The notes: a model not told the origin generated them from the letters alone. 64,000 bases of DNA from Brevibacillus humidisoli (GCF_020923435.1 NZ_CP087263.1:4684001-4748000); one strand, 5' to 3'. Shown: positions 1 through 8,717, counted from the first letter of the stretch. Translations and numbers: made by a program.

Positions 1-438
1 AAGGCAGCCGTACAGCAGGCCAAAGGGGCGCTTGCCGAAGTTGAAGCCCACCTGAACGATACCAAGCTGACGGCACCCCTGTCCGGTGTCGTGAAATCGG
101 TCAATGTTCACAAAGGCGAACTGGTTGCCCAAGGCTATACGGTCCTTACTCTGCAGGCACAGGATGAATTGTTCGCCAAGTTTTACGTCAGTGAAAACGA
201 TCTGGCTGGCTTGGAAGTAGGGCAGAGTGTCGCCCTGTTTGTACCGTCACTAGGTCGTGAGGTAGATGGGAAACTGAGTGTAATCGCACCTGCCGCCGAT
301 TTCGCCGTGCAAAAAGCGACACAGGAACTGGGGGATCGCGACATTCGTTCCTTCCAGGTACAGATTGATCTGCAGGGGGCCAAACTGCGTCCCGGACTAT
401 CGGTTGAGTGGCAGATCAAAGGAGCGGGAGACAAGTGA
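1..438 (+). CDS. HlyD-family membrane fusion protein (C-terminal part, 5' end outside window)
   Basis: The reading frame is open from the first base and ends at TGA 436-438, so the N-terminus lies upstream of the window. The visible 145 codons start in the end of a coiled-coil (KAAVQQAKGALAEVEAHL). They continue into the lipoyl-like half motif LTAPLSGVV and then a beta-barrel region, the usual order for periplasmic-adaptor/HlyD proteins. Such proteins link an inner-membrane exporter to the outside, and in Gram-positives they accompany ABC exporters. The next gene, an ABC-2 permease, overlaps the stop codon, so the two are translationally coupled. The ATPase partner is probably upstream or supplied elsewhere. 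The family call is firm; the exported substrate is unknown. Confidence 0.85.
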   Translation, partial: KAAVQQAKGALAEVEAHLNDTKLTAPLSGVVKSVNVHKGELVAQGYTVLTLQAQDELFAKFYVSENDLAGLEVGQSVALFVPSLGREVDGKLSVIAPAADFAVQKATQELGDRDIRSFQVQIDLQGAKLRPGLSVEWQIKGAGDK

Positions 439-1613
439 GGGAGATCAGCCGATTGTTCGAACGGGAGTGGAAGTTTATCTTTGCCAACCGGACGGTGCTG
501 ATGATTTTGCTCGCCGTACCAGTGCTTTATTTTACACTATTTGGCTTTTTGTATAATGAAAAGCGGGTGACCGAACTGCCGACTGTGATTGTGGATCAGG
601 ATCAGACGGAACTAAGCCGGGAATTGGTACGTGCGTTTGACGTCCATCAGACGTTTGCCGTCACGAGAGTGGTGGCCACAGAGGATGACGCAATGGAAGC
701 GGTAGAACGGGGAGAAGCTGCGGCCAGCGTGGTGATTCCGGAGCGTACCACGGAGCGACTCAAAACCGGGCAGTCCGCCGAAGTGCTGACCGTGATTGAT
801 GGCAGCAATATGTTGATCTCCAACACGGCGGTGCGTGCCGCCAATACGGTAATCAAAAGTGTATCGGCCGGGGTGACCCTATCCAAGCTGGAGGCACAAG
901 GGGCATGGGGAGACGAAGGGAAGACCCTCTTCACCGGTCTGGATTATCGCTATCGCGTTCTGTACAATCCTACCTTCAGCTACCTCTCCTTTATGGTGTA
1001 CGGTCTCGGCGGAACGGTCCTGCAGCAGTGTCTTTTCCTCGGCGTCGCCCTCTCCGTCGCCCGCGAGAAAGAGGAGGGGACGTGGAGTGAAACACTGCGT
1101 CAACATCGTTTTGGGCAGCTGCTTGTGGGCAAGCTGGCACCCTATCTGGTGATGGCTACCTTCAATCTGGTTGTCACCTTTGCGATCGTGCTGAAAGGTT
1201 TTGGCGTACCGTATTACGGCGATCTGACCCATCTGCTGATCGTCGGTACTTTGTTCAACGTAACGGTGTTGTCGATTGGGTTTGCCATCTCCTTTTTCTC
1301 GGCCAATCAACTGCAGGCGACCGAGATTGCCATGCTGATTGCTGTCCCATCCTTTTTACTATCGGGTTACACGTGGCCCTTGCGTGCGATGCCGGAGGCG
1401 GTGGCTGCGATCGGACAGTCGCTGCCGCTCACCTATTTCCTCCACGCCGTCAGGGAGGTACTGGAGAAGGGGCATGGACTTTCGTTTATCACGCAAGACC
1501 TCGCCGTTCTCGGTCTGATGACGCTGATCGGTTTGTTTGCCGTTTACCTGCTCTACCACTGGCAGTCGAGCAGAAAGCAGAGCGATGCGGCGGAGCGGTC
1601 ACAGGTGGCGTAG
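435..1613 (+). CDS. ABC-2 type transporter permease
   Basis: This is a 392-residue membrane protein of the ABC-2 (YhhJ/YbhR-like) exporter family. One TM helix lies near residues 15-37, followed by a large extracytoplasmic domain of about 130 residues and a block of five to six hydrophobic helices. The family-typical VAREKEEGTWSE segment sits in that block. I chose GTG 435 because it overlaps the preceding TGA (GTGA) and has GGAGCGGGAG just upstream; another in-frame GTG at 408 would add nine residues. Overlap with the HlyD-like gene implies one efflux complex. Substrate is not predictable from the sequence. Confidence 0.85.
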   Translation: MREISRLFEREWKFIFANRTVLMILLAVPVLYFTLFGFLYNEKRVTELPTVIVDQDQTELSRELVRAFDVHQTFAVTRVVATEDDAMEAVERGEAAASVVIPERTTERLKTGQSAEVLTVIDGSNMLISNTAVRAANTVIKSVSAGVTLSKLEAQGAWGDEGKTLFTGLDYRYRVLYNPTFSYLSFMVYGLGGTVLQQCLFLGVALSVAREKEEGTWSETLRQHRFGQLLVGKLAPYLVMATFNLVVTFAIVLKGFGVPYYGDLTHLLIVGTLFNVTVLSIGFAISFFSANQLQATEIAMLIAVPSFLLSGYTWPLRAMPEAVAAIGQSLPLTYFLHAVREVLEKGHGLSFITQDLAVLGLMTLIGLFAVYLLYHWQSSRKQSDAAERSQVA

Positions 1614-1685
1614 CATATTCCTGCGCAAAAAAGCAGGTTGTTTCGTGGTATGATGAAGGCAGACGAAACTAGGGGGGCATGCCGC

Positions 1686-2042
1686 ATGAAGCAGCGCGTG
1701 ACCAGGGACTTGCTTGCTTATCAGCAGGCTCACCGAAACAGGTACAATCAACAGCTGCATTACCTGGCGTTTCTCGCTGCCTTCATAGGCTGGGTTGCGC
1801 TCTGGTTTGATTGGCGGGTCACAGTCGGCTGCGCCGTGCTGCACTATGTTTTTTCGTGGGTGGGACACTTCTTTTTTGAAGGAAATCGTCCGGCTTCGTT
1901 CAAACACCCTTTTCTTGGCTTCTATGCCGGGTTTCTCTGGTTCTTCTTGCGTAGCCTGGAGCTGATCAGCAAAAAACAACTACTGCCGCTGCCCGCTGTA
2001 CCCCAGGCAAACGAGGGCACGGATGACGGCAGCGCAGCTTGA
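1686..2042 (+). CDS. DUF962 / Mpo1-like small membrane protein
   Basis: The 118-residue protein has the DUF962 pattern: N-terminal YQQAHRNRYNQQLHYLAF, two hydrophobic hairpins, then GHFFFEGNRPASFKHP and a final TM segment. The yeast member Mpo1 is an Fe(II)-dependent dioxygenase that alpha-oxidises 2-hydroxy fatty acids, and the conserved histidines seen here fit metal binding. Whether bacterial members do the same chemistry is not established. I chose ATG 1686 because AGGGGGG lies eight bases upstream; an earlier in-frame ATG at 1638 has no ribosome binding site. It stands alone between the efflux genes and an unrelated methyltransferase. Confidence 0.8.
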   Translation: MKQRVTRDLLAYQQAHRNRYNQQLHYLAFLAAFIGWVALWFDWRVTVGCAVLHYVFSWVGHFFFEGNRPASFKHPFLGFYAGFLWFFLRSLELISKKQLLPLPAVPQANEGTDDGSAA

Positions 2043-2370
2043 CCATTCAATGGCAGCACCCGCCCGCGACAGGTCAAGAGGAATAGTGGAAAGGCAGAAG
2101 CTCTTACGCTGTGGGTCACAGTTCAGACCTGCAATGTAGGAGCTTTCTTTATCAACTCCTTCCAGACCCCCTGTTTCTGGCTGCAGGTTGTCAATCGACA
2201 AGCAGCACGAAGGTGGAAAAGGGAAGTTGGTGTAAAACGGCGAATGTATGGGCAGGATGGCACGAGCACGAGCAAACCATGAACAGTCAACGCTGTCAAA
2301 GATGCGTGGAGGGTTACTGCAGGATAAAATAGACAGGTGCAAGACTGCCGATGGAAAGCGAGGAGAAAAG
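2043..2370. other. Intergenic region, nothing recognised
   Basis: These 328 bases separate the DUF962 gene from the methyltransferase-like gene. Short open frames occur but none has a ribosome binding site with a plausible protein. I saw no strong hairpin with a T-run and no clear promoter. The last ten bases (AGGAGAAAAG) form the ribosome binding site of the next gene. Confidence 0.4.
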
Positions 2371-3360
2371 ATGGTGTTTACCTCAACAGATTTCTTTCAC
2401 ATCATCGATCACCAACTGCTGTTCAACCAAAACAAAAGTCTCTTTTATACCCTGCCTGATGGAAAACTGGCTGTAAAACCATCTGAAAAAACGGTGCAGT
2501 TGTTTAAACATAAGCCAAAAGAGATCGTCGGTTTCATCGAGTCAACAAAGAGGGAAGGCACGATCTCGCAAGTACTAGAGGCTGTATCGCAACGTGTCCT
2601 CAGGCTGTTTTTGCGAGCAAACCAATTCCTTGACTTTCAACACCGGGATCGCCTTGTTTTGCAAAGTCTGTACAAACATCTGTTGCAGCGCATCTGTACG
2701 ATGGGCAGTAAAACGGCTACGCTGTCCGACGCAGAAATCGATGAGTTGTTTGATGGCCATTACAAACGACTGCAAGCCTTTTTGGTCGGCAGCAATGGCA
2801 CCGCTATCTTTTCCAAGTACAGAGAACATCCGGAGTTGTTTGCTGTACCGTGCGCTGAGTACGACCCTCAGTTTCAACTCGACTTGTTGGGGATTGGGTT
2901 GGATACGATCAAACAGCCTGTCTTGGATATTGGCTGCGGCGCCCAAGCCAATCTGGTCCGCTTCCTGCGGGAAAGCGGGATTGAAGCATACGGCATCGAT
3001 CGAGATGTCGAAGAATGCGACTATTTGTTTCGGGCCAATTGGTTCGATTGGCAGGTGAGAGCCGTGACGTGGGGGACGGTCATTTCCCACATGGCCTTCT
3101 CCAACCATTTCATGCACCATCACCTGCGGAGCAGCAGCAGCGCCGAACGTTATGCCAAAACGTACATGCAAATCCTCCAGTCGCTGCAAGCGGGGGGAAG
3201 CTTTATCTACGCGCCCGGACTGCCATTTCTGGAAGATTTGCTGCGTTCCCACCCATCGTATACGGTGAATGTCAAAGAGATTAAGATCGATCGGTGCTGT
3301 GCAGAGCCATCCAGTCGGTTGGGCAGACCCTCCGTCACAAACATCACGCGACAAGCATGA
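2371..3360 (+). CDS. SAM-dependent methyltransferase-like protein
   Basis: The 329-residue product has a SAM-binding motif I signature, VLDIGCGAQANLVRFL, at about residues 184-199. It is followed by an acidic second strand end, GIEAYGIDRD, as in Rossmann-fold methyltransferases. The first 180 residues are helical and match no family I know. A HMAFSNHFMHHHLR stretch around 240-253 occupies the place of the catalytic/motif IV region, and the motif looks atypical. I chose ATG 2371, preceded by AGGAG, over an upstream in-frame start. No neighbour hints at the substrate. Class I methyltransferase fold is likely; activity is inferred. Confidence 0.65.
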   Translation: MVFTSTDFFHIIDHQLLFNQNKSLFYTLPDGKLAVKPSEKTVQLFKHKPKEIVGFIESTKREGTISQVLEAVSQRVLRLFLRANQFLDFQHRDRLVLQSLYKHLLQRICTMGSKTATLSDAEIDELFDGHYKRLQAFLVGSNGTAIFSKYREHPELFAVPCAEYDPQFQLDLLGIGLDTIKQPVLDIGCGAQANLVRFLRESGIEAYGIDRDVEECDYLFRANWFDWQVRAVTWGTVISHMAFSNHFMHHHLRSSSSAERYAKTYMQILQSLQAGGSFIYAPGLPFLEDLLRSHPSYTVNVKEIKIDRCCAEPSSRLGRPSVTNITRQA

Positions 3361-3426
3361 AGCGGGCATGTTTCAATAGGAGAAAGCAGAGCAGCTTCGC
3401 ACTTTGAAAAAAGGGAGAAGATAGCA

Positions 3427-4164
3427 ATGAAAACAATCGGTCTGTTGGGCGGCATGAGCTGGGAATCTACGACGATCTACTACCGCTTGCTAAACCAACA
3501 TGTGAAGGAACGGCTGGGAGGACTTCATTCCGCCAAATGTTTGCTCTATTCCTTTGACTTTGAGGAGGTTCAGAGGCTGCAGCATCAAGGGCAGTGGGAG
3601 GAAGCGGGCGACTTGCTGGCTCGCACCGCAAGGCTGTTGGAAGGAGCAGGGGCTGACTTCTTGGTGATTTGCACCAATACGATGCATAAGGTGGCCGAGC
3701 AGATCCAGCAGGAGGTCTCACTGCCGCTGCTGCATATCGCTGATGCAACTGCCGAGCGGATCAGGAAAAACGGGTTGGGCAAAGTAGGACTGCTCGCAAC
3801 CGGTTTTACAATGGAACAGGATTTCTATAAAGGGCGCCTGCATCAAAAGTACGGGTTGGACGTTCTGGTTCCTGAACCGAGGGACAGGGAAGTCGTGCAT
3901 CAAATCATCTATCAAGAACTGTGCAGAGGAGTGATCAAACCGGATTCAAGACAGCGATACCGCGAGATCATCAGTCGGTTGGTTGAACAGGGGGCTGAGG
4001 CAATCATTCTCGGTTGTACCGAGATTACGCTCCTGGTCAACCAGGATGATTCCCCGGTTCCCCTGTTTGATACGACGGCGATCCATGCAGAAGCAGCTGT
4101 CGACTGGGCGTTGGCCGTTGATGCTCCTCCTGCCCACCGCGCAAATCCGGCAACCTCCGCCTAA
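3427..4164 (+). CDS. Aspartate/glutamate racemase family protein
   Basis: This is a 245-residue cofactor-independent amino-acid racemase of the aspartate racemase (YgeA/RacX) group. The N-terminus MKTIGLLGGMSWESTTIYY is the family hallmark. Two catalytic cysteines are present: C82 in VICTNTMHK and C197 in ILGCTEI. These enzymes invert the alpha carbon of aspartate, glutamate or other amino acids by a two-base mechanism, usually to supply D-amino acids for wall or signalling uses. A roughly 15-residue C-terminal tail beyond the domain is unusual. GGGAGAAG precedes the ATG. The exact amino acid cannot be assigned. Confidence 0.85.
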   Translation: MKTIGLLGGMSWESTTIYYRLLNQHVKERLGGLHSAKCLLYSFDFEEVQRLQHQGQWEEAGDLLARTARLLEGAGADFLVICTNTMHKVAEQIQQEVSLPLLHIADATAERIRKNGLGKVGLLATGFTMEQDFYKGRLHQKYGLDVLVPEPRDREVVHQIIYQELCRGVIKPDSRQRYREIISRLVEQGAEAIILGCTEITLLVNQDDSPVPLFDTTAIHAEAAVDWALAVDAPPAHRANPATSA

Positions 4165-4245
4165 GCCAGTGGCGGGTCATGCAGACTCTACAAATGATAA
4201 AGCTGCATGTGCTGATTCCGCAAAAGGTAAAGCTGCTATGATGGA

Positions 4246-5160
4246 TCAGCCAAACGCCTGCGCCGCAATGGCAAACAGGGTATCGTTGCGTGAAGGCAAT
4301 TGATCAGCTCCCTTCAGCATGACGGGCGGTTGGGTTGCCTTACAGAACCCGCGCTTCAACAGACCTGACCGCAGTGCTTGCTGTTTGGCAGGGATATCGA
4401 TGCGCAGGTTTCCCTCATGCCGACTGGCTAAGTGATCTATCAGAGCGAGGGCCAGTTCGCAGTCGGGTGCGACGATCGGTCCCAACAGCAGCAGCTCAGG
4501 CCCTTGCACGGCCAGACCGAAACCGGCAATCGTGCCATCTGGCCTCTTGATCACCGCCTGACGCGCCGATTGCATCATTCTCGCCTGCAAAAACGAACAT
4601 CGCCGGCCGCCTACAGCCGCTTCATCCAAATCCATCACAGCCTCCACATCATCGGCGGTCATCTCACAGAGGTGATAACCATTGTGGAGACGTGCTGAAC
4701 GGTCAGCGGCAGGATTGCCTTCGTTTGATTTGACTCCAGCAGGAGTCACTCCCCCTGCAGGCTGTTGATAACGGTCGCAAAGCAGTTTCTCAATCGTCTC
4801 CACAGTCTGAAAGCCGAGCCGCTCGTACAGCGGAATTCCTTCTGGTGTCGCTATCAGCATAATCGGAACCCCACTGGGCAGGGCGTCGATACATTTCTGA
4901 GTCACAGCCTTGCCGAGGCCTTGTCCCCGATACGGCTCCCTAACCATCACCATACCGATCGAGGCCAGTCGGTCACCGTAGGGAAAGATCGCCGCGCTAG
5001 AAACCACTCCGTCTTCTGCCGACCAATGTCCATAGACGATACCGCAGGCCAAGATGGTGCGGACGTCTTCGCTCGAATAGTCCCAACCCAGACTGGACGA
5101 CAACGCCACCAGATCGGAAGCGGCTGTCTCATCCAACCGCTGTAAGGCGATTGTTTTCAT
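4246..5160 (-). CDS. GNAT family N-acetyltransferase, two-domain
   Basis: The 304-residue protein carries an N-terminal GNAT fold. Its acetyl-CoA loop is VREPYRGQGLGKAVTQKC, followed by PLYERLGFQ. A second, degenerate GNAT half (about residues 165-300) has GFGLAVQGPELLLLGPIVAPD and GLLKRGF. This double arrangement is typical of YitH-like acetyltransferases of unknown substrate. I chose the ATG at 5160 because AGGGGAG precedes it; a longer frame reaches 5232 without a ribosome binding site. It converges on the racemase gene with 81 bases between. Specific acceptor is unknown. Confidence 0.8.
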   Translation of the reverse strand: MKTIALQRLDETAASDLVALSSSLGWDYSSEDVRTILACGIVYGHWSAEDGVVSSAAIFPYGDRLASIGMVMVREPYRGQGLGKAVTQKCIDALPSGVPIMLIATPEGIPLYERLGFQTVETIEKLLCDRYQQPAGGVTPAGVKSNEGNPAADRSARLHNGYHLCEMTADDVEAVMDLDEAAVGGRRCSFLQARMMQSARQAVIKRPDGTIAGFGLAVQGPELLLLGPIVAPDCELALALIDHLASRHEGNLRIDIPAKQQALRSGLLKRGFCKATQPPVMLKGADQLPSRNDTLFAIAAQAFG

Positions 5161-5390
5161 CGTTTCTCTCCCCTGTTTGCTTTTCGTTATGCAGCTTCCC
5201 GTCCCACTGTCTCCGCTTTGATCTACGCTCACTCATCACGCGTTTGATCTGAGCAGAATCAGAATAGAGCAGAGGCAGAAGACCCTGCCATTCAGGCAAC
5301 AAACCCTCTCTACACCGCTATCTTAGCATGCATTATAGCCGAGGGGTAAGACAAACACGTATATCATCAACTAATTGAATCAGAAAATAG

Positions 5391-5420
5391 TTGCAAAATG
5401 AAAATGATGTGTGATATAAC
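5391..5420 (+). promoter_or_regulatory. Putative sigma-A promoter of the flavoprotein gene
   Basis: TTGCAA (5391-5396) and TATAAC (5415-5420) are separated by 18 bases in an AT-rich stretch. An inverted repeat CAACTA (5368-5373) / TAGTTG (5388-5393) overlaps the -35 box. ATCAACTA recurs at 5527-5534. Together these suggest a repressor site. Confidence 0.5.
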
Positions 5421-5452
5421 AAATGTACGGGAACTCAGCACTCGCGTTTGTC

Positions 5453-5500
5453 GGATAAAAGTAGGCGATTATCCCTCCTCCCCACCATCATAGGGAGGAG
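5453..5500 (+). other. Two contiguous hairpins in the 5' untranslated region
   Basis: GGATAA (5453-5458) pairs with TTATCC (5469-5474). Directly next to it CTCCTCCC (5475-5482) pairs with GGGAGGAG (5493-5500). Both loops are ten bases. The second stem is followed by CTTCTTT, so it may attenuate transcription of the gene at 5601. I do not recognise a known riboswitch in it. Confidence 0.4.
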
Positions 5501-5600
5501 CTTCTTTCACAGTAATAATTGCAAAAATCAACTATTGTTAGAGGGGAACAGATGCGAGTGGCAGAGTCCAACACGAAACAAGCTCGAGGAGGCATGTACG

Positions 5601-7163
5601 ATGAAATCTGTAAAACGACCTGTAGCGATTCTGGGCGCTGGTCCTGTTGGTTTGGCCGCAGCGGCGCATCTGGCAGAAAGAGGGGAGCCGTTTGTCCTGC
5701 TGGAAGCGGGAGAATCAATCGCGGCCAACATCCAGAGCTGGAAGCACGTCCGTATGTTTTCACCCTGGGAATACAATGTAGACAAAGCGGCTCAAGCATT
5801 GTTGGAGAAGCATGGGTGGGCAGCCCCGCCGCCAGAGGCGCTTCCAACGGGGGGAGAATTGGTTGACAATTATCTTCGTCCGCTGGCCGATCTGCCGCAG
5901 ATCAAGCCATACCTTCATCTCAACAGCAAGGTGATCGCTGTTGGCCGCAAGGGACTGGACAAAATGAAAACAGCTGGTCGGGACCACCTGCCGTTTGTCA
6001 TCCAGTATGAACAAAACGGAAAGCGAGTGAAGCTGGAAGCACGTGCTGTCATCGATGCCACAGGTACGTGGAACAGGCCCAATCCGGTCGGTTCAGGAGG
6101 GGTATGGGGGGATGGAGAAGCAGAGGCGAATTCTCAGATTGTGTACGGCATCCCCGATGTACTGGGAGAGCAGAAAAGCAGATATGCCGGCAAGAGGGTT
6201 CTCGTGGTAGGTAGCGGACATTCGGCAATCAACACCCTGTTGGATCTGGCCAAACTGCAGCAAGAAGCACCAGAAACCACCATCTTCTGGGCCATTCGCA
6301 AGCAAGCAGTAAGCCAAACATACGGTGGTGGAGAAGCAGATGCGCTGCCGGCGCGTGGGGCCCTTGGACTCCGTCTGCGCAGCTTGGTGGAAAGTGGTCA
6401 CATGCAGGTGTTTGCTCCATTTTACATTGAAAAAATCGACAGCGTAGAAGGGCGACTGCGGGTAATCGGGATGCTGCAAGAAGAGGAAGCGATGATCGGC
6501 CCGGTCGATCAGATCATCGCCAACACCGGTTCCCGTCCCGATATGAACATGCTGCGAGAGGTGCGTGCCGATTTCGATCCTGCACTCGAATGCGTACCCG
6601 CACTGGCTGAGTTGATCGATCCCAACATCCATAGCTGCGGTACGGTCCGTCCGCACGGGGAAGCAGAGCTGCGTCAGCCAGAAAAAGATCTGTACATTGT
6701 CGGTTCCAAAAGCTACGGACGCGCCCCAACCTTTTTGCTCGCGACTGGCTACGAGCAAGTCCGCTCGGTGGTATCGGCGCTGGTCGGTGATTGGGAAGCA
6801 GCGAGGAAGGTAGAGCTACAGCTGCCGGAGACAGGGGTATGCAGTGTCGGCGGTGGTAGCGGTGCGGCCGGCCAAGCAGCAGCATGTTGCGGACCTGCAG
6901 GAAGCGAAAAGGATGCACAACTGGTAGCAGCGCAGGTGACGGACACAGGTTGCTGCCAATCATCTCTGCCACAGATGGTGCATTTTGACCAGCCAACCCG
7001 TTCGGAGTCGAGCGATTGCTCCCCATCCTCCCAATCAAGCTCTGACGGTTGTTACCAATCTGCTCAACCGGAGCACACTGATTGCTGTGCGAGCGAGCGA
7101 GCGGACAGTCGAGAGCAGGACAGTCGAGAGCAGGACAGTCGAGGTAGAGCAGCTTGTTGTTAG
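5601..7163 (+). CDS. FAD/NAD(P)-dependent oxidoreductase with cysteine-rich tail
   Basis: The 520-residue flavoprotein has an FAD-binding GAGPVG at 12-17, the ATGTW motif near 154, a second nucleotide-binding motif VVGSGHSA at 202-209 and a closing LLATGYEQV at 379-387. This is the layout of single-component flavin monooxygenases and related reductases. Residues past 410 form an added low-complexity tail with eleven cysteines, often paired (429-430, 451-452, 495-496, and 519-520 at the very end), ending in a DSREQ tandem repeat. Paired-cysteine tails are typical of proteins that bind arsenite or soft metals, so a role in arsenical or metal handling is possible but inferred. ATG 5601 has GGAGG upstream. 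An MFS exporter follows with its own promoter. Confidence 0.75.
   Translation: MKSVKRPVAILGAGPVGLAAAAHLAERGEPFVLLEAGESIAANIQSWKHVRMFSPWEYNVDKAAQALLEKHGWAAPPPEALPTGGELVDNYLRPLADLPQIKPYLHLNSKVIAVGRKGLDKMKTAGRDHLPFVIQYEQNGKRVKLEARAVIDATGTWNRPNPVGSGGVWGDGEAEANSQIVYGIPDVLGEQKSRYAGKRVLVVGSGHSAINTLLDLAKLQQEAPETTIFWAIRKQAVSQTYGGGEADALPARGALGLRLRSLVESGHMQVFAPFYIEKIDSVEGRLRVIGMLQEEEAMIGPVDQIIANTGSRPDMNMLREVRADFDPALECVPALAELIDPNIHSCGTVRPHGEAELRQPEKDLYIVGSKSYGRAPTFLLATGYEQVRSVVSALVGDWEAARKVELQLPETGVCSVGGGSGAAGQAAACCGPAGSEKDAQLVAAQVTDTGCCQSSLPQMVHFDQPTRSESSDCSPSSQSSSDGCYQSAQPEHTDCCASERADSREQDSREQDSRGRAACC
7091..7143 (+). repeat. Short tandem repeats inside the flavoprotein tail
   Basis: A GAGC/GAGCGAGC stretch (7091-7102) is followed by two exact copies of the 15-bp unit GGACAGTCGAGAGCA (7103-7117 and 7118-7132) and an 11-base partial third copy (7133-7143). 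The unit keeps the reading frame and encodes the DSREQ repeat, so the tail length may vary between strains by slippage. Confidence 0.75.
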
Positions 7164-7221
7164 ACGTGGAGCGGTCCATCAGACCACGTTTACCAAATGT
7201 TATCGATAAGCACACAAAAAC

Positions 7222-7251
7222 ATGACATAGGATGACGTAATGATGTATTAT
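7222..7251 (+). promoter_or_regulatory. Putative promoter of the MFS gene
   Basis: ATGACA (7222-7227) and TATTAT (7246-7251) are 18 bases apart, just upstream of the gene starting at 7299. The position supports the start chosen there, because an earlier in-frame start at 7254 would fall at or before the transcription start. Confidence 0.4.
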
Positions 7252-7298
7252 ACTTGGGTCTGTCAGATAGGAAGTTAATGTTAAAGGATGGAGAAAAC

Positions 7299-8708
7299 AT
7301 GCTGCAATCTCATCAAAATGAGGTGCCGACGCTTGACCGCAAGCGTTTCGTGCCGCTCATCATCTACGTCATCTTTTTTGGAGTGCTGAACGAAACCGTA
7401 TTTAACGTTTCCACCCCGAACATTTCCGCCCAGTACGGATTGACGCCTGCGGGGGTCAGCTGGGTTGTGACTGTATTTATTATCACGTTTGGGTTGGGAC
7501 AGGTGATCTACGGCAAGCTGGCCGACTTATTCAGCTTGCGGCGGCTGATCGTGATCGGCATCATCGTCTATGCGGCGGGTTCGCTGATCGGCTTTCTGCT
7601 GCAGTTCTGGTATCCGTTCACCATCTTCGGCAGGGCGATCCAAGGAGCAGGGGCCTCGTCGATTCCGGCGCTGGTGATGATTGTCGTCGCCCGCTATTTT
7701 ACACAGCAGGATCGAGGCAAGCTGTTTGGCATCCTGACCTCTACGGTCTCGTTTGCGATTGGTGTCGGGCCTGTGATCGGTGGGTTTGTCTCGGCTTACC
7801 TGCACTGGTCGTACCTGTTCCTGATCCCGCTGTTTACACTGGCAGCGATTCCTGCTTTTTTAAAGCTGCTGCCGGAGTCGCAGCCGGCTGGCGGCAAGCT
7901 GGACATCCCGGGAGCCGTTCTGCTCGGCATCACGATTACCTCGCTGATCTTGTACTGCACGTCACTTGACTGGCCGTACCTGATCGTCACGGCAGTGGGA
8001 GCAGCCGCTTTCATGATGCGGATTCGCCGGGCCGCTCATCCGTTTGTTGAGCCTTCCTTGCTGGCTGATCACAAGTACAGGATCGGTCTGCTGATCGGTT
8101 TTCTCATCTTCGGAACCGTTGTCGGGATTATGTTCGTCATCCCGCTGATGATGGATCATCTGCATCATCTCGCAACAGATGACATCGGGCTGGTTCTCTT
8201 TCCGGGAGCGTCCAGTGCCGTCATCTTCGGGACGGTAGCCGGAAACATCACGGTCAAGAAGGGAAGCCACTTCGTTGTCTATACCGGACTCAGCCTGGTC
8301 CTGACTGCGCTGCTTCTGTTGGCCGGGCTGACCGACAAATGGGTTTGGTTCTCGGCGATGGCGATGGTCCTCATGTACATCGGCTTTTCATTCGTACAGA
8401 CTGCGCTCGCCGAGAGCATTACCCAGATTCTTGCTCCCCAGCAGATCGGGGTGGGGATGGGCTTCTACGGTCTGATCTCGTTTGTATCGGGGGCGGTCGG
8501 AACCGCGATCGTCGGAAAGGCCCTGGAGGGGGCAGTGCTTGGCTTTCCGCTGCTGCCGTTCATTCATTCGGCTCCCGCCCATCAATACAGCAACCTGCTG
8601 TTGGCCTTTGCGCTGGTAGTTGCTGTCGGGTGCATCCTGTACGCTCTTTCGCTGGGGCGGTACTCGCCGCAGTCTGCCATCGGTCCGGATCCGGTCGGAG
8701 AAGGATGA
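7299..8708 (+). CDS. MFS transporter, DHA2 (14-TM) drug/proton antiporter type
   Basis: The 469-residue protein has about fourteen hydrophobic helices. Its DHA2-type motifs are GKLADLFSLRRLIVIG after TM2 (motif A), a GRAIQGAGASSIPAL motif B and GVGPVIGGFVSAYLHWSYLF (motif C, antiporter signature). DHA2 pumps expel drugs, dyes or metal chelates in exchange for protons. ATG 7299 is preceded by AAGGATGGAG and a promoter 50-80 bases upstream. It lies downstream of the cysteine-tailed flavoprotein on the same strand, so the two could act together in detoxification. It ends nine bases from the convergent epimerase gene. The substrate is unknown. Confidence 0.85.
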   Translation: MLQSHQNEVPTLDRKRFVPLIIYVIFFGVLNETVFNVSTPNISAQYGLTPAGVSWVVTVFIITFGLGQVIYGKLADLFSLRRLIVIGIIVYAAGSLIGFLLQFWYPFTIFGRAIQGAGASSIPALVMIVVARYFTQQDRGKLFGILTSTVSFAIGVGPVIGGFVSAYLHWSYLFLIPLFTLAAIPAFLKLLPESQPAGGKLDIPGAVLLGITITSLILYCTSLDWPYLIVTAVGAAAFMMRIRRAAHPFVEPSLLADHKYRIGLLIGFLIFGTVVGIMFVIPLMMDHLHHLATDDIGLVLFPGASSAVIFGTVAGNITVKKGSHFVVYTGLSLVLTALLLLAGLTDKWVWFSAMAMVLMYIGFSFVQTALAESITQILAPQQIGVGMGFYGLISFVSGAVGTAIVGKALEGAVLGFPLLPFIHSAPAHQYSNLLLAFALVVAVGCILYALSLGRYSPQSAIGPDPVGEG

Positions 8709-8717
8709 TCGGTCTGT

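Noticed and set aside
2575-3369. 264-codon open frame opposite the methyltransferase-like gene
   Set aside because: No domain, no ribosome binding site; the plus strand has a SAM motif and AGGAG before its ATG.
5453-5500. Known riboswitch or T-box in the flavoprotein leader
   Set aside because: No T-box sequence and no conserved core of a riboswitch class I can recognise; only simple hairpins are visible.
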